The notes under the pieces are model-generated. The model was not told the DNA's origin. It did not search any database and worked only from the letters and a program-made list of their open reading frames with translations. Source: Deltaproteobacteria bacterium (GTDB taxonomy: Bacteria > Desulfobacterota > Desulfobaccia > Desulfobaccales > 0-14-0-80-60-11). From it: a DNA stretch of 17,216 nt. Where the stretch lies: contig VGSO01000015.1 of NCBI GenBank assembly GCA_016874945.1, forward strand, positions 1-17,216, given 5' to 3'. Both the position numbers and the translations under genes were made by a program. Positions 1-7,064 of the stretch are shown here, piece after piece (within the stretch, counting starts at the first letter, position 1; every line of letters starts with the position of its first letter).

Positions 1-63
1 ATTCCCTATTCCCTATTCCCTATTCCCTGATCCCTGACACCTGGAACCTGACCCCTGACACCT
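1..63. repeat. Degenerate heptamer tandem array, nine units
   Basis: The stretch reads in perfect 7-nt register: four ATTCCCT units followed by GATCCCT, GACACCT, GGAACCT, GACCCCT and GACACCT. All units end in CCT while the first four bases vary. It stops three bases short of the TetR stop codon and is cut by the window edge, so the full array may be longer. A period of 7 cannot keep a reading frame, and no coding is supported. It is one of several period-7 arrays in this window. Confidence 0.85.
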
Positions 64-66
64 GCC

Positions 67-717
67 TCAGGCGGCCAGGCCTTCCCGGAGCAGGCCGATG
101 ATCTCCCGGATGCGCTTATCCACGATCTCCGGGGGAGCCTGGTGCAGGCCCAGGGTGACGTCCAGGGCCGAAAGGGCCGTGGCCTGGAGGAACCGGTCAA
201 AGACCGCGTCCAGCAGAAATAAGACCGCGTCTTCGGGCACTCCCGGCCGCAGTTCCCCCCGGGCTTTGGCCCGGCGCACCAGGGAGCCGAAGTATTCCGC
301 GGCGTGCCTCCGGATGACCGCCAGAAATTCCTCCCGGAAGGGCACGTTCTTATCATACTGAATTTTTAAATAGAAATTGTAAATCCGGGGGTGTTCCCGG
401 AGGAACCTTACTCCGGCTCGGAGGGACTTCTCCAGCCGGCTGAACAGGTCTTGTTCCAGGGTCTCTTCTTTGACCGCGGTGAGGGTGCGGCGCACCGCCC
501 CCAGGGCTTGCTGAAAGAGGAAGGAGAACAAGCCCTCTTTGTTGGGAAAATACTGGTAAATGGAACCCTTGGCGATGCCGGCCTGGGCCACTACCTTGTT
601 CAGGGACGCCTGGTGATAGCCCTTGTCGGCGAACTCTTCCAGGGCCGCGGTGAGGACCCGTTCCTGCTTATCCGGGGGCAGATGGCGAAAAGTGGACAAG
701 GCCGCGGCATCTTTCAT
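67..717 (-). CDS. TetR/AcrR-family transcriptional regulator
   Basis: A 216-residue one-component repressor-type regulator, usual length for the family. The N-terminal three-helix DNA-binding domain covers about residues 15-62; its helix-turn-helix and signature lie around 38-62 (SLNKVVAQAGIAKGSIYQYF, then NKEGL). The rest is the helical ligand-binding and dimerisation domain, whose ligand cannot be read from sequence. I chose the ATG at 717 over an in-frame upstream start 13 codons earlier because that longer start would lie inside the predicted -35 box. It is divergent from the histidine kinase gene at 1019. A palindrome directly before the start suggests autoregulation (inference). No efflux or fatty-acid gene sits beside it, so its target genes are unknown. 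Confidence 0.93.
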   Translation of the reverse strand: MKDAAALSTFRHLPPDKQERVLTAALEEFADKGYHQASLNKVVAQAGIAKGSIYQYFPNKEGLFSFLFQQALGAVRRTLTAVKEETLEQDLFSRLEKSLRAGVRFLREHPRIYNFYLKIQYDKNVPFREEFLAVIRRHAAEYFGSLVRRAKARGELRPGVPEDAVLFLLDAVFDRFLQATALSALDVTLGLHQAPPEIVDKRIREIIGLLREGLAA

Positions 718-756
718 GACCACTTGGTCATAACACAAAATGATCGAGATTGTCAA
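718..756 (-). promoter_or_regulatory. Predicted tetR promoter with overlapping operator-like palindrome
   Basis: On the minus strand a perfect TTGACA (756-751) is followed after 18 nt by TATGAC (732-727), a 6/6 and 4/6 match to sigma70 boxes. Directly downstream, GACCA-CT-TGGTC (718-729) is a perfect 5-bp-arm palindrome abutting the start codon. This is the position expected for a self-repressing TetR operator. The transcription start would fall only a few bases before the ATG, so the message may be almost leaderless. Operator function is inferred. Confidence 0.5.
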
Positions 757-867
757 TTCTTAAAAGGATATTCTCGCGCCCAGGCGCAAAGACGACAAAA
801 AAGGGGCAAGAAAGGGGCGCGGCCTTGCCAACCTTGTTTAATCTTAGTTCATTTGCATCATTGGGAT

Positions 868-882
868 TAACCAATTTGGTTA
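868..882. promoter_or_regulatory. 15-bp palindrome in the tetR/kinase divergent region
   Basis: TAACCAA-T-TTGGTTA is a perfect inverted repeat with 7-bp arms and a single central base. It lies between the divergent tetR and histidine kinase genes and shares an ACCA...TGGT core with the palindrome at 718-729, though with a half-site spacing one base longer. It is a candidate operator for the TetR protein or for another dimeric regulator of the kinase gene. Confidence 0.4.
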
Positions 883-1018
883 TTTTTGCAGGAATTTTTT
901 CCCCCCATTTTCCTCAAGTTGCCTTTAAATCCATTAATTTTTTTTCCAGGACTTGCCGAAAGGATAGGAGAAGAAATTTTTCAGGTGCCAGTGGTGATCC
1001 CCGGGGGAAACCGGATTC

Positions 1019-3775
1019 ATGGAAAAACATCATAGCTGCCTCAACACCCGGGCCATCATGGAGTATTTTCTGGAGACCCGGCCAGGAGAGATACCCGCCC
1101 TGCTGGAAGGCCTGGGTCCGGAAATCCTGGCCCTCCCCAGCCCCCAGGAATTCTTGATGGAGCCTCATAACTGGGTTTCCAGCCAGGTGGTTATCCAGAT
1201 GTTTGATAATGCCCGGAAGATCACCCAGAATGAACAGGCAGCCTTTGACATCGGTTTTCAATCCGCGGCCCGCAAGAAACTGGGCTATGTCCAGCGCATC
1301 ATCATGTTTGCCCACAAAAACCCCCGTCGCACTTTGAAACGGGTCCAGGCCATCAATGACAAATTCAACCGCAACAAGCGCATTGAAGTGGTGGAAGCCT
1401 TGCGGGACCGGGCCACCGTGCGCCTTCACTGGTTTCCGGAAATCCTGGGCCACCGGGATTTTTGCCTGTTTAACCAGGGTATCTATTCCGGCATTCCCAC
1501 CATCTGGAACCTGCCGCCGGCCCAGGTGGAAGAGACCCGGTGTTTTTTCCGGGGAGACGATTGCTGCGAATACCGCTTCAAGTGGGAGAAAAAATCTTTC
1601 TGGCGGGAGACCTGGTTCCGATTCCTGGCCCCCTGGCCGATTCTCAAATCCACCATTGAAGAATTGGAATGGGACAAGGAGCTGTTAAAGAAGAAATTTG
1701 ACGAGGTCCACCGTCTCAATCTCCAGCTTCGGGGAAAAATCGACCACCTGATGTGCCTCCAGGAAACCTGCGCCGCGGCCCTGTCGGTCCTTAACCTGGA
1801 AGAGTTGCTGCGGGAGGCTCTGAAGCTTCTGAAGGACTTCGCCCATCTGGACCAGTCCGCGGTCTTCCTCCTGGACGACGGCCAGGAAGCTTACGAGCTC
1901 ATCCATGCCGCGGGGTTTACCCCGGCGGAAATGGAAACACTTCAAGGCCGCCGCGTTCCAGTGTTGGAAACCGACAACCTCATCGCCCGGGTGGCCTTGA
2001 CGGGGGCGCCGGTGGTGGTTGACCGGTCCCGGGGGTTCCCCCTTAATTTTCCGGGGCCTGCTCTTAACGGCATCCTGGCCCCCCTGAGGGTGCGCCGGCG
2101 CATCATCGGAGTGCTGTTGGCCGGCCGCCGGAGCGATCTCCATCCCATTAACCAGGCGGACCAGGACATGGTGTTGAGCTTTGCCAACCACCTGGCCATT
2201 GCCCTGGAAAACGCCCGGCTGTACCGGAATCTGGAGCTTTCCGAACGCAAGTACCGGGGCCTGGTGGAAAATGCCCATGAAGGCATTTGGATCAATGACG
2301 AGCAGGGGATCATCCGTTTTGCCAACCGGAGGATGGGAGAAATTATCGGCCACTCCCGGCTGGAAGGAAAGAGCATTTACCAGTTCTGCAACCCGGAAAA
2401 CAAAAACCTGCTGGAACGGGGTTTGGCCCAAAACATGAAGGGCCAAGTCTCCCAGCATGAGCTGGAGCTGAATTCCTCCAGCCGAAGGCCGGTGACCGTT
2501 CTCATGAGTTCAGTCCCCCTCATGGAACAGGGGCGCTTCCTGGGGGCCTTCGCCATGTTCAACGACGTTACCGAGAAGAAGCAGATGGAGAAGCAGTTGC
2601 TGCAGCAGCAAAAAATGGAGGCGGTGGGCGCCCTGGCCGCGGGCATGGCCCACAATTTCAATAATATTCTCATGAACGTCATGGGGCTCACCGGGCTGGT
2701 CCTGGCCAGCGTGGATCCCGGTGACCCGGCTTATGCGGATTTGAAACAGATTGAGCAGGAAGTGCTTAAAGGCTCTGCCCTGGCCAAGCAGTTCCTCTCC
2801 TTCGACCGGGGTGACAAACCGGTTCCCCGACCCCTTAACCTCAATCCTTTGCTGGAAAAATCCGCCCGGCTCTTCAGCCGCACCCGGGGCGGCATTAATC
2901 TCAAGTTGGACCTGGCCTCCGGATTGCCCCCGGTGGAAGCCGATCCCTTACAGATGGAGCAGGTGCTTCTGAACCTCTTGGTCAACGCCTGGCAGGCCAT
3001 GGAAGGGGACGGCGACATATCTTTGACCACTCGAGAGCTGGTCCTGGATGAACTGTTCTGCCGGCCTCACCAACGCCGGCCCGGTCGCTACGTGGAAATT
3101 AAGGTGGCGGATTCCGGCCCCGGCATGGATGAAGCCGCTGCCGCCCGCATCTTTGAGCCATTTTTCACCACCAAAGGGCTGGGCCAGGGCACCGGGCTGG
3201 GTCTGGCCACGGTTTACGCCATTGTCCAGGACTACCATGGCATCATCAGGGTGGAAACCCAGCCGGGGTTCGGCGCCGCTTTTTTCATTTATCTGCCGGT
3301 GACCCAAGAACCGGCAGCCCCGGAACGCTCCGTCTTTAGCTGCGTCCGGGGCGCGGGAACCATCCTGCTGGTGGAGGACGAAGAGGGGGTCCGGCGGGTG
3401 GGCCAGCGCATTCTGGAGCAACTGGGCTACCAGGTGTTGGCCGCGGAAAACGGCCCCCGGGCGCTCTTTCTTCTCCAAACGCACCGGGACCGGATTGACC
3501 TGGTAATCCTGGATTTGCTCCTGCCGGGCATGGGGGGCGCCGAGATTTACGCCCGCATGAAAGAGTTGGTCCCTGACGTTAAGGTCCTGGTGGCCAGCGG
3601 CTTCAGCCTGGACGGGGCCGCCCAGCAGATTCTAAACGCAGGCGCCCAGGGCTTTATCGAAAAACCCTACCGCATCGAAGCTTTATCCCAAAAAATTGCC
3701 CAGATCCTGGGAACCCGCCCCCCTGCCGCCCCGCCCGGGTCCTGCAAAGGCCCAGGGAAGCACCTGCGCCATTGA
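1019..3775 (+). CDS. Hybrid sensor histidine kinase (V4R-like, GAF, PAS, HisKA, HATPase, REC)
   Basis: A 918-residue protein without membrane segments, so a cytoplasmic sensor. Residues about 50-190 resemble a V4R/XylR-N small-molecule or metal-binding module ending in a Cys-rich motif (C149, C175, C182, C183; ETRC-x6-CCEY). A helical linker (about 210-245), a GAF domain (about 245-400) and a PAS domain (about 408-518) follow. The HisKA box is AGMAHNFNNIL with phospho-acceptor H545. The ATPase domain has an N box (N656), G1 DSGPGM (698-703), F box FEPFFTTK (712-719) and G2 GTGLGLA (724-730). The C-terminal receiver has E786/D787, phospho-acceptor D832, S860 and K882. The residue after H545 is Asn rather than the usual acidic residue. 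No response regulator is adjacent, so the output partner is unknown; the REC domain has no output domain. A GGGGGA run about ten bases upstream supports the start. Confidence 0.92.
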   Translation: MEKHHSCLNTRAIMEYFLETRPGEIPALLEGLGPEILALPSPQEFLMEPHNWVSSQVVIQMFDNARKITQNEQAAFDIGFQSAARKKLGYVQRIIMFAHKNPRRTLKRVQAINDKFNRNKRIEVVEALRDRATVRLHWFPEILGHRDFCLFNQGIYSGIPTIWNLPPAQVEETRCFFRGDDCCEYRFKWEKKSFWRETWFRFLAPWPILKSTIEELEWDKELLKKKFDEVHRLNLQLRGKIDHLMCLQETCAAALSVLNLEELLREALKLLKDFAHLDQSAVFLLDDGQEAYELIHAAGFTPAEMETLQGRRVPVLETDNLIARVALTGAPVVVDRSRGFPLNFPGPALNGILAPLRVRRRIIGVLLAGRRSDLHPINQADQDMVLSFANHLAIALENARLYRNLELSERKYRGLVENAHEGIWINDEQGIIRFANRRMGEIIGHSRLEGKSIYQFCNPENKNLLERGLAQNMKGQVSQHELELNSSSRRPVTVLMSSVPLMEQGRFLGAFAMFNDVTEKKQMEKQLLQQQKMEAVGALAAGMAHNFNNILMNVMGLTGLVLASVDPGDPAYADLKQIEQEVLKGSALAKQFLSFDRGDKPVPRPLNLNPLLEKSARLFSRTRGGINLKLDLASGLPPVEADPLQMEQVLLNLLVNAWQAMEGDGDISLTTRELVLDELFCRPHQRRPGRYVEIKVADSGPGMDEAAAARIFEPFFTTKGLGQGTGLGLATVYAIVQDYHGIIRVETQPGFGAAFFIYLPVTQEPAAPERSVFSCVRGAGTILLVEDEEGVRRVGQRILEQLGYQVLAAENGPRALFLLQTHRDRIDLVILDLLLPGMGGAEIYARMKELVPDVKVLVASGFSLDGAAQQILNAGAQGFIEKPYRIEALSQKIAQILGTRPPAAPPGSCKGPGKHLRH

Positions 3776-3895
3776 GGGCAAGGTTTCTGGAATCAGGCGC
3801 CAAAGAGGGCAGTTATAAATCTGGCAAGTTGAGTCGCAATAACATCCCCTCCTTTACAACTTCAACTATCTGCTGACTTTTCCATGTCCGATTAG

Positions 3896-3994
3896 GAGCC
3901 CCAGGCCCCGGTTTATCATGTCTTTGCCTTCAATGACCTGGGGCTGCACTGTTATAACCGCGACTTCTCGGTGTTTGCGGTATTGCCTTTGCCA
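3896..3994 (+). pseudogene. Fragment of a destroyed gene with an NDLGxHC motif
   Basis: One frame encodes about 33 residues including VYHVFAFNDLGLHCYNRDF and SVFAVLP. This closely recalls the conserved block (W/F)NDLGMHC.D.DFSVF..LPP that I remember from large, probably exported, uncharacterised proteins of Desulfobacterota and relatives; the family name is not known to me. An in-frame TAG sits just upstream at 3893. Similarity ends where repeat sequence begins at about 3996. It is therefore a remnant truncated at both ends, probably disrupted by the neighbouring inverted-repeat element. The identification is by eye and was not searched. Confidence 0.5.
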
Positions 3995-4023
3995 TCTCAT
4001 ACTAAGTTGCATTCAATTGACAA

Positions 4024-4164
4024 TTGATACCAAGTCGCAGTCGAAAGGCAACAGTTGTAGGGGCGTGATTTATCACGTCCGCCTTTCGGGCGCAATAAAT
4101 TGCGCCCCTTGTATATTGGTTGTTACGGAACATGTATTAGGTTTTGATTGCATCTTGGTATCAA
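4024..4164. mobile_element. 141-bp miniature inverted-repeat element (type B) with REP pair core
   Basis: The ends are a perfect 11-bp inverted repeat, TTGATACCAAG (4024-4034) and its complement (4154-4164). The similarity continues inward with mismatches (GCA.TC.AAA). The core holds a GTAG tetranucleotide (4057-4060) followed by two hairpins: GGGCGTGAT/ATCACGTCC (4061-4080) and GGGCGCAAT/ATTGCGCCC (4088-4107). A further copy of the terminal sequence in direct orientation lies just outside at 3996-4016 (15 of 21 identical), suggesting nested insertion. There is no coding capacity, so any mobility would need enzymes in trans. The stretch 4027-4108 recurs almost identically, inverted, at 10148-10229. 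Confidence 0.7.
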
Positions 4165-4317
4165 GCCCCTGACCCCCTGGCCTTAGGCCGTGAAGCTTGC
4201 CATGCCTGAAAAACGTCCCCCCATCCCGGTCCCGGGAGGGGGAGAAAATTTTTCGGGAGGAGTGGCGGCCCAGATTTCTGACCTATAAATTTTTCCGCAA
4301 CCCGAAAACAGGATTAT

Positions 4318-4752
4318 TCAGGCCAAAAGGGGGTTTCTTACCCGCAGCGCCGGGAACCGGCCGAAATCCCGGTCGGCGCTCCACAATTCCCGGACGCCGT
4401 GGTTCTGGCACAAGGCGGCGATCCGGGCGTCATGAACCTGGGGGCCGGCAACCCGCCCCACCCTAAGAGTAGTGCGCAGTTCCGGCCAATATCCCGGGGA
4501 TTCCGCCAGCAGCACCAAACTGGGAGATTCCATCCAGGCGTCCACCTGATCCAGGGCGGTTTCCAGGGGGGTAGGCGGATCATAAATTCGGGGATGGGCG
4601 ACGATGGCCAAAAATTCATGCAGGCAAGGCCAGGGGATGGCCCAAGGCCCGCGACCCTCCGCCAATTCCGCCAGCCGCGCATAAGCGGCCTCGTGCCAGG
4701 GGCAATCTTCCCGATGCGCGTAGACCAGGAGATTGGTGTCAACGGCAATCAT
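4318..4752 (-). CDS. vapC: PIN-domain ribonuclease toxin, VapC family
   Basis: A 144-residue PIN-domain protein, normal length for VapC. The acidic metal-binding residues expected of the fold are present: D5 (AVDTNLLVYA), E46 (CLHEFLA), D108 (QVHDARIAA) and D127/D129 (SADRDF). Members cleave RNA, often initiator tRNA or rRNA, when freed from their antitoxin; the specific target here is unknown. Its ATG overlaps the stop codon of the upstream antitoxin by four bases (ATGA), so the two are translationally coupled. The pair is flanked on both sides by related inverted-repeat elements (4024-4164 and 5044-5146), consistent with a mobile accessory cassette. The catalytic residues look intact, so the toxin is probably functional. 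Confidence 0.9.
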   Translation of the reverse strand: MIAVDTNLLVYAHREDCPWHEAAYARLAELAEGRGPWAIPWPCLHEFLAIVAHPRIYDPPTPLETALDQVDAWMESPSLVLLAESPGYWPELRTTLRVGRVAGPQVHDARIAALCQNHGVRELWSADRDFGRFPALRVRNPLLA

Positions 4753-4994
4753 GCTCCGTGTCCTTCATAAATTAGATCCCGGAGTCGCTCCCAGGAGGCC
4801 CCGGTGACCTGGGGTTGGAGGCCGTTACCCTTGAAGGTGGCCCGGCGCAGCTTGAAGCCTCTGCTCTGCCGCCTTTCGGCAATAACTTTGTGCAAACCCT
4901 CCTCCACCAGGGCCCTTACCGTAGTTTTTTCCTGGACGGCGACTTGCCGGGCTGCTTCCAATAATGGGTCTGATATCTCTATGGTTGTTTTCAT
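4749..4994 (-). CDS. vapB: Ribbon-helix-helix antitoxin, VapB family
   Basis: An 81-residue protein. Residues 1-45 (MKTTIEISDPLLEAARQVA onward) fit the strand-helix-helix pattern of a ribbon-helix-helix DNA-binding domain, with the TTIEI strand at the N-terminus. The C-terminal part (about 46-81, basic then GASWERLRDLIYEGHGA) would wrap around and block the PIN toxin. It is the first gene of the pair and overlaps vapC by 4 bp. Type II antitoxins of this kind normally repress their own operon, and an inverted repeat at the start codon fits that. There is no clear Shine-Dalgarno sequence before the ATG at 4994. Confidence 0.88.
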   Translation of the reverse strand: MKTTIEISDPLLEAARQVAVQEKTTVRALVEEGLHKVIAERRQSRGFKLRRATFKGNGLQPQVTGASWERLRDLIYEGHGA

Positions 4995-5031
4995 ATGGGT
5001 ATATGTATCAAATAATATATCTAGCTGTCAA
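4992..5031 (-). promoter_or_regulatory. Predicted vapBC promoter and operator
   Basis: On the minus strand TTGACA (5031-5026) is a perfect -35 box. The best -10 candidate, TACATA, lies 18 nt further and is weak (3/6). The inverted repeat CATAT-GGGT-ATATG (4992-5005) overlaps the vapB start codon, a typical place for antitoxin autorepression. The region is sharply AT-rich compared with the surrounding genes. Confidence 0.5.
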
Positions 5032-5043
5032 TAGCAAAAGGAG

Positions 5044-5146
5044 ATGACACCAAGATGTAATCAAAGAGGCATTTGGCAGGGGCGCAACCGGGCGTGATAA
5101 ATCACCCCCTATAGATTTTTCCCTTTGGAACGCAACTTGATATTAC
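5044..5146. mobile_element. Degenerate type B miniature inverted-repeat element
   Basis: The left end (5044-5066, core ACACCAAGATGTAATCAAAG) matches the right terminal repeat of the 4024-4164 element at 19 of 23 positions. The right end (5123-5146) is an inverted, weaker copy. The core retains one REP-like palindrome, GGGCGTGATAAATCAC followed by CCCCTA, the decayed complement of GTAG-GGGCGTGATTTATCAC. It is an older, decayed relative of the element on the other side of vapBC. Confidence 0.55.
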
Positions 5147-5413
5147 CCTTCCGCCCCGGGGGATAAGCGGGATGCGCCAAAGAAGAGGGGTGAAGTTTCT
5201 CCTTTGCCCCTGAACATAAGGTTGTTAGTCGCTAAAGTGTACGACCTTCATTCCTGGCCGCCGTCAGGCGGCTGGTTTATCAGAGAACCCCTGGAAAGTC
5301 AGGTGAAAAATTCCCCGCGGACCGGTAAGCGCCCCTTCAGCCTAAGAAATCCTGCATAGGATGCCATCCTGCGCTTCCTAAGCCTCTGCTCCCTTGCCCC
5401 GCCCCCTTGCCCC
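5147..5413. other. Intergenic stretch between element and murJ; little recognisable
   Basis: No gene is supported here. A hairpin CTGGCCGCC-GTCA-GGCGGCTGG (5254-5275, two G-U pairs) is followed by TTTAT on the plus strand, but no plus-strand gene precedes it, so I do not call a terminator. The right edge becomes very C-rich (see 5391-5421). Confidence 0.5.
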
Positions 5414-5421
5414 CTATCCCC
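5391..5421 (-). promoter_or_regulatory. G-quadruplex-type G-run cluster at the murJ stop codon
   Basis: Read on the minus strand, which is the murJ mRNA sense, five runs of G (4, 5, 5, 4 and 3 long) are separated by 1-3 nt loops, starting at the stop codon. This satisfies the usual intramolecular G4 rule with short loops. It may protect the mRNA 3' end or stall polymerase; this is inferred from composition only. Confidence 0.45.
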
Positions 5422-7009
5422 GGTTCCCGGCCCGGCGCACCAGAGCCTTGAGTTCGGTGAATTCGGGAATCCCCAGGCGGGCGGCCATCAAAAAATAAAG
5501 ACCGATGCCGGCCAGGATGGCCCCCAGGAGGCTGAAGGACCGGGCGGCCAGCCCAGTCCCCAGCCAGCCGGTGAGGAGGCCATGCAGCCCCGCCACCGCC
5601 AGGCCCATGACCAGGGACACGGCCAGGAGTTTGGCCAGGGTGGCGAGCAGCTTTCCCGCGGAAAACCCCCCCACTTTGCGGTACAGCATGGCGCTGAGGA
5701 AAATCAGGTTCACCATGATGCTGAGCGAGGTGGACAGGGCGATGGCCAGGTGCTGCAAGGGTCCGATGATGAGGTTAATGATGAGCAGATTGGCGGCCAC
5801 GGTGAGAAATGAACCCGCCACCGGCACCCGGGTGTCGTCCAGGGCGTAGAAGACCGGGACCATGATCTTCACCCCCGCGAAGGCCGCCAGGCCAACGGCA
5901 TAAAGGGCCAAGGCCCCGGCGGTTTGCTGGGTGTCCAAGGGGGTGAATTGGCCGTACTGGTAAATGAGGGCGACGATGGGGCGGGCCAGAAAGATGAGGC
6001 CGCAGGCCGCGGGCAGAGTGAGGAGCAGGGCCAGGATCAGGGAGGATTGAAAGGCCCCTTTCAACGCCGGCAGGTCCCGGACCGCGGCGTGGCGGGACAC
6101 CACCGGCAGGGTGGCCACCATCAGGGCCACCCCGAAAAGCCCCATGGGCAGGTGGAACAGCCGGTAGGCGTAGTTGAGCCAGGAGAGGCTCCCCTGCTGG
6201 CACCCCGAGGCGTAAAAGGTGTTGATGAAAATATTGATCTGGGTGGCGGACAGGCCCACCACCGCGGGGAGCATGAGCTTCATAATCCGAAGCAGCCCCG
6301 GCTCCCGGAATTCCAGGACCCATTGGGGCTTATACCCCACCCGCCCCAGCAGCGGCAGTTGCACCGCCAACTGCAAAAAACCGCCGATAAGGGTGCCCAC
6401 GGCCATCCCCACGATGGGGTGGTAGCCCAGCCGCGGGGCGATGAGACTCAAACTCAGCCCCCCCACAATGGCGCCCAGGTTGTAGAAGCTGGAGGCCAAA
6501 GACGGGATGAAAAACTTTCCTTCGGCGTTCAAGATGCCCATGACCACCGCGGCCAGGGACACCAGCAGTAGAAAAGGGCACATGATGCGGGTCATCAGGG
6601 TGGCCAGGTCAGTCTTGCCGGGGATCTGGCTGAAATCCGGCGCCATCAGACCCACCAGGTGGGGGGAGAAGAACATGCCCGCCAGCACGACGCCGCCCAC
6701 CACCAGGGCCAGGCAGGCCAGGACGTTGTTGGCCAGCCGCCAGGTGCGCGCCATGCCCAGACGCTGCTGATAGTCGGTGAACACGGTGACGAAGGCGGAG
6801 CTTAAGGCCCCTTCGGCAAACAGGTCCCGGAGCAGGTTGGGAATGCGATAGGCCACCACAAAGGCGTCAAAAGCAAAGCCGGCCCCGAAAAACCCGGCGA
6901 AGACCTGTTCCCGCACCAACCCCAGCACGCGGCTGGCCATCACCGCGACGCTCACTGTGCCCGCGGCCCGGGCGATTTTTTCAGTCTGGTTAACAGCCGG
7001 CTGGTTCAA
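5414..7009 (-). CDS. murJ: Lipid II flippase MurJ (MviN)
   Basis: A 531-residue polytopic inner-membrane protein, matching the size of MurJ, which flips undecaprenyl-linked lipid II to the periplasmic face for peptidoglycan synthesis. The N-terminal block carries the family signature: SRVLGLVRE (26-34, R27 and R33), the GAGFAFDAF turn (D48), and RIPNLLRDLFAEGALSSAFV (55-74), matching the conserved arginines and the FAEGA motif of the central cavity. About 13-14 hydrophobic segments follow. The only in-frame start before the conserved region is a TTG at 7009, with no visible Shine-Dalgarno sequence; a TTTTCAG heptamer repeat sits where one would be. The small membrane protein gene lies 55 bp upstream on the same strand, so co-transcription is likely. 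Confidence 0.94.
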   Translation of the reverse strand: MNQPAVNQTEKIARAAGTVSVAVMASRVLGLVREQVFAGFFGAGFAFDAFVVAYRIPNLLRDLFAEGALSSAFVTVFTDYQQRLGMARTWRLANNVLACLALVVGGVVLAGMFFSPHLVGLMAPDFSQIPGKTDLATLMTRIMCPFLLLVSLAAVVMGILNAEGKFFIPSLASSFYNLGAIVGGLSLSLIAPRLGYHPIVGMAVGTLIGGFLQLAVQLPLLGRVGYKPQWVLEFREPGLLRIMKLMLPAVVGLSATQINIFINTFYASGCQQGSLSWLNYAYRLFHLPMGLFGVALMVATLPVVSRHAAVRDLPALKGAFQSSLILALLLTLPAACGLIFLARPIVALIYQYGQFTPLDTQQTAGALALYAVGLAAFAGVKIMVPVFYALDDTRVPVAGSFLTVAANLLIINLIIGPLQHLAIALSTSLSIMVNLIFLSAMLYRKVGGFSAGKLLATLAKLLAVSLVMGLAVAGLHGLLTGWLGTGLAARSFSLLGAILAGIGLYFLMAARLGIPEFTELKALVRRAGNRG

Positions 7010-7016
7010 GGAATAT

Positions 7017-7037
7017 TTTTCAGTTTTCAGTTAGAAG
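7017..7037. repeat. Short heptamer array between murJ and the upstream gene
   Basis: Two exact TTTTCAG units are followed by TTAGAAG, and a weaker 7-nt rhythm continues to about 7058 (AGTTGGG, TTATCAA, TGGGTTA). It occupies the space where the murJ ribosome-binding site would be expected. Confidence 0.5.
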
Positions 7038-7064
7038 AGTTGGGTTATCAATGGGTTAAATCCG

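Noticed and set aside
1..63. CRISPR-like array
   Set aside because: The 7-nt units are directly adjacent with no spacers, and no cas gene is present. The same applies to the other heptamer arrays.
1685..2458. A 257-codon minus-strand frame inside the kinase gene
   Set aside because: Antisense to the GAF and PAS regions, no ribosome-binding site and no recognisable domain.
4202..4288. A 28-codon plus-strand frame with plausible-looking composition (MPEKRPPIPVPGGGENFSGG...)
   Set aside because: No ribosome-binding site, no promoter and no recognised family. It may be a remnant, but the evidence is too thin to list.
5254..5279. Rho-independent terminator
   Set aside because: The stem is good but the T-run is short and no plus-strand gene ends nearby; on the minus strand, downstream of murJ, no T-run follows the hairpin.
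5924..6571. A 215-codon plus-strand frame opposite murJ
   Set aside because: Translation is Gln/Gly/His-rich without structure; it is an antisense shadow of a well-conserved membrane protein.
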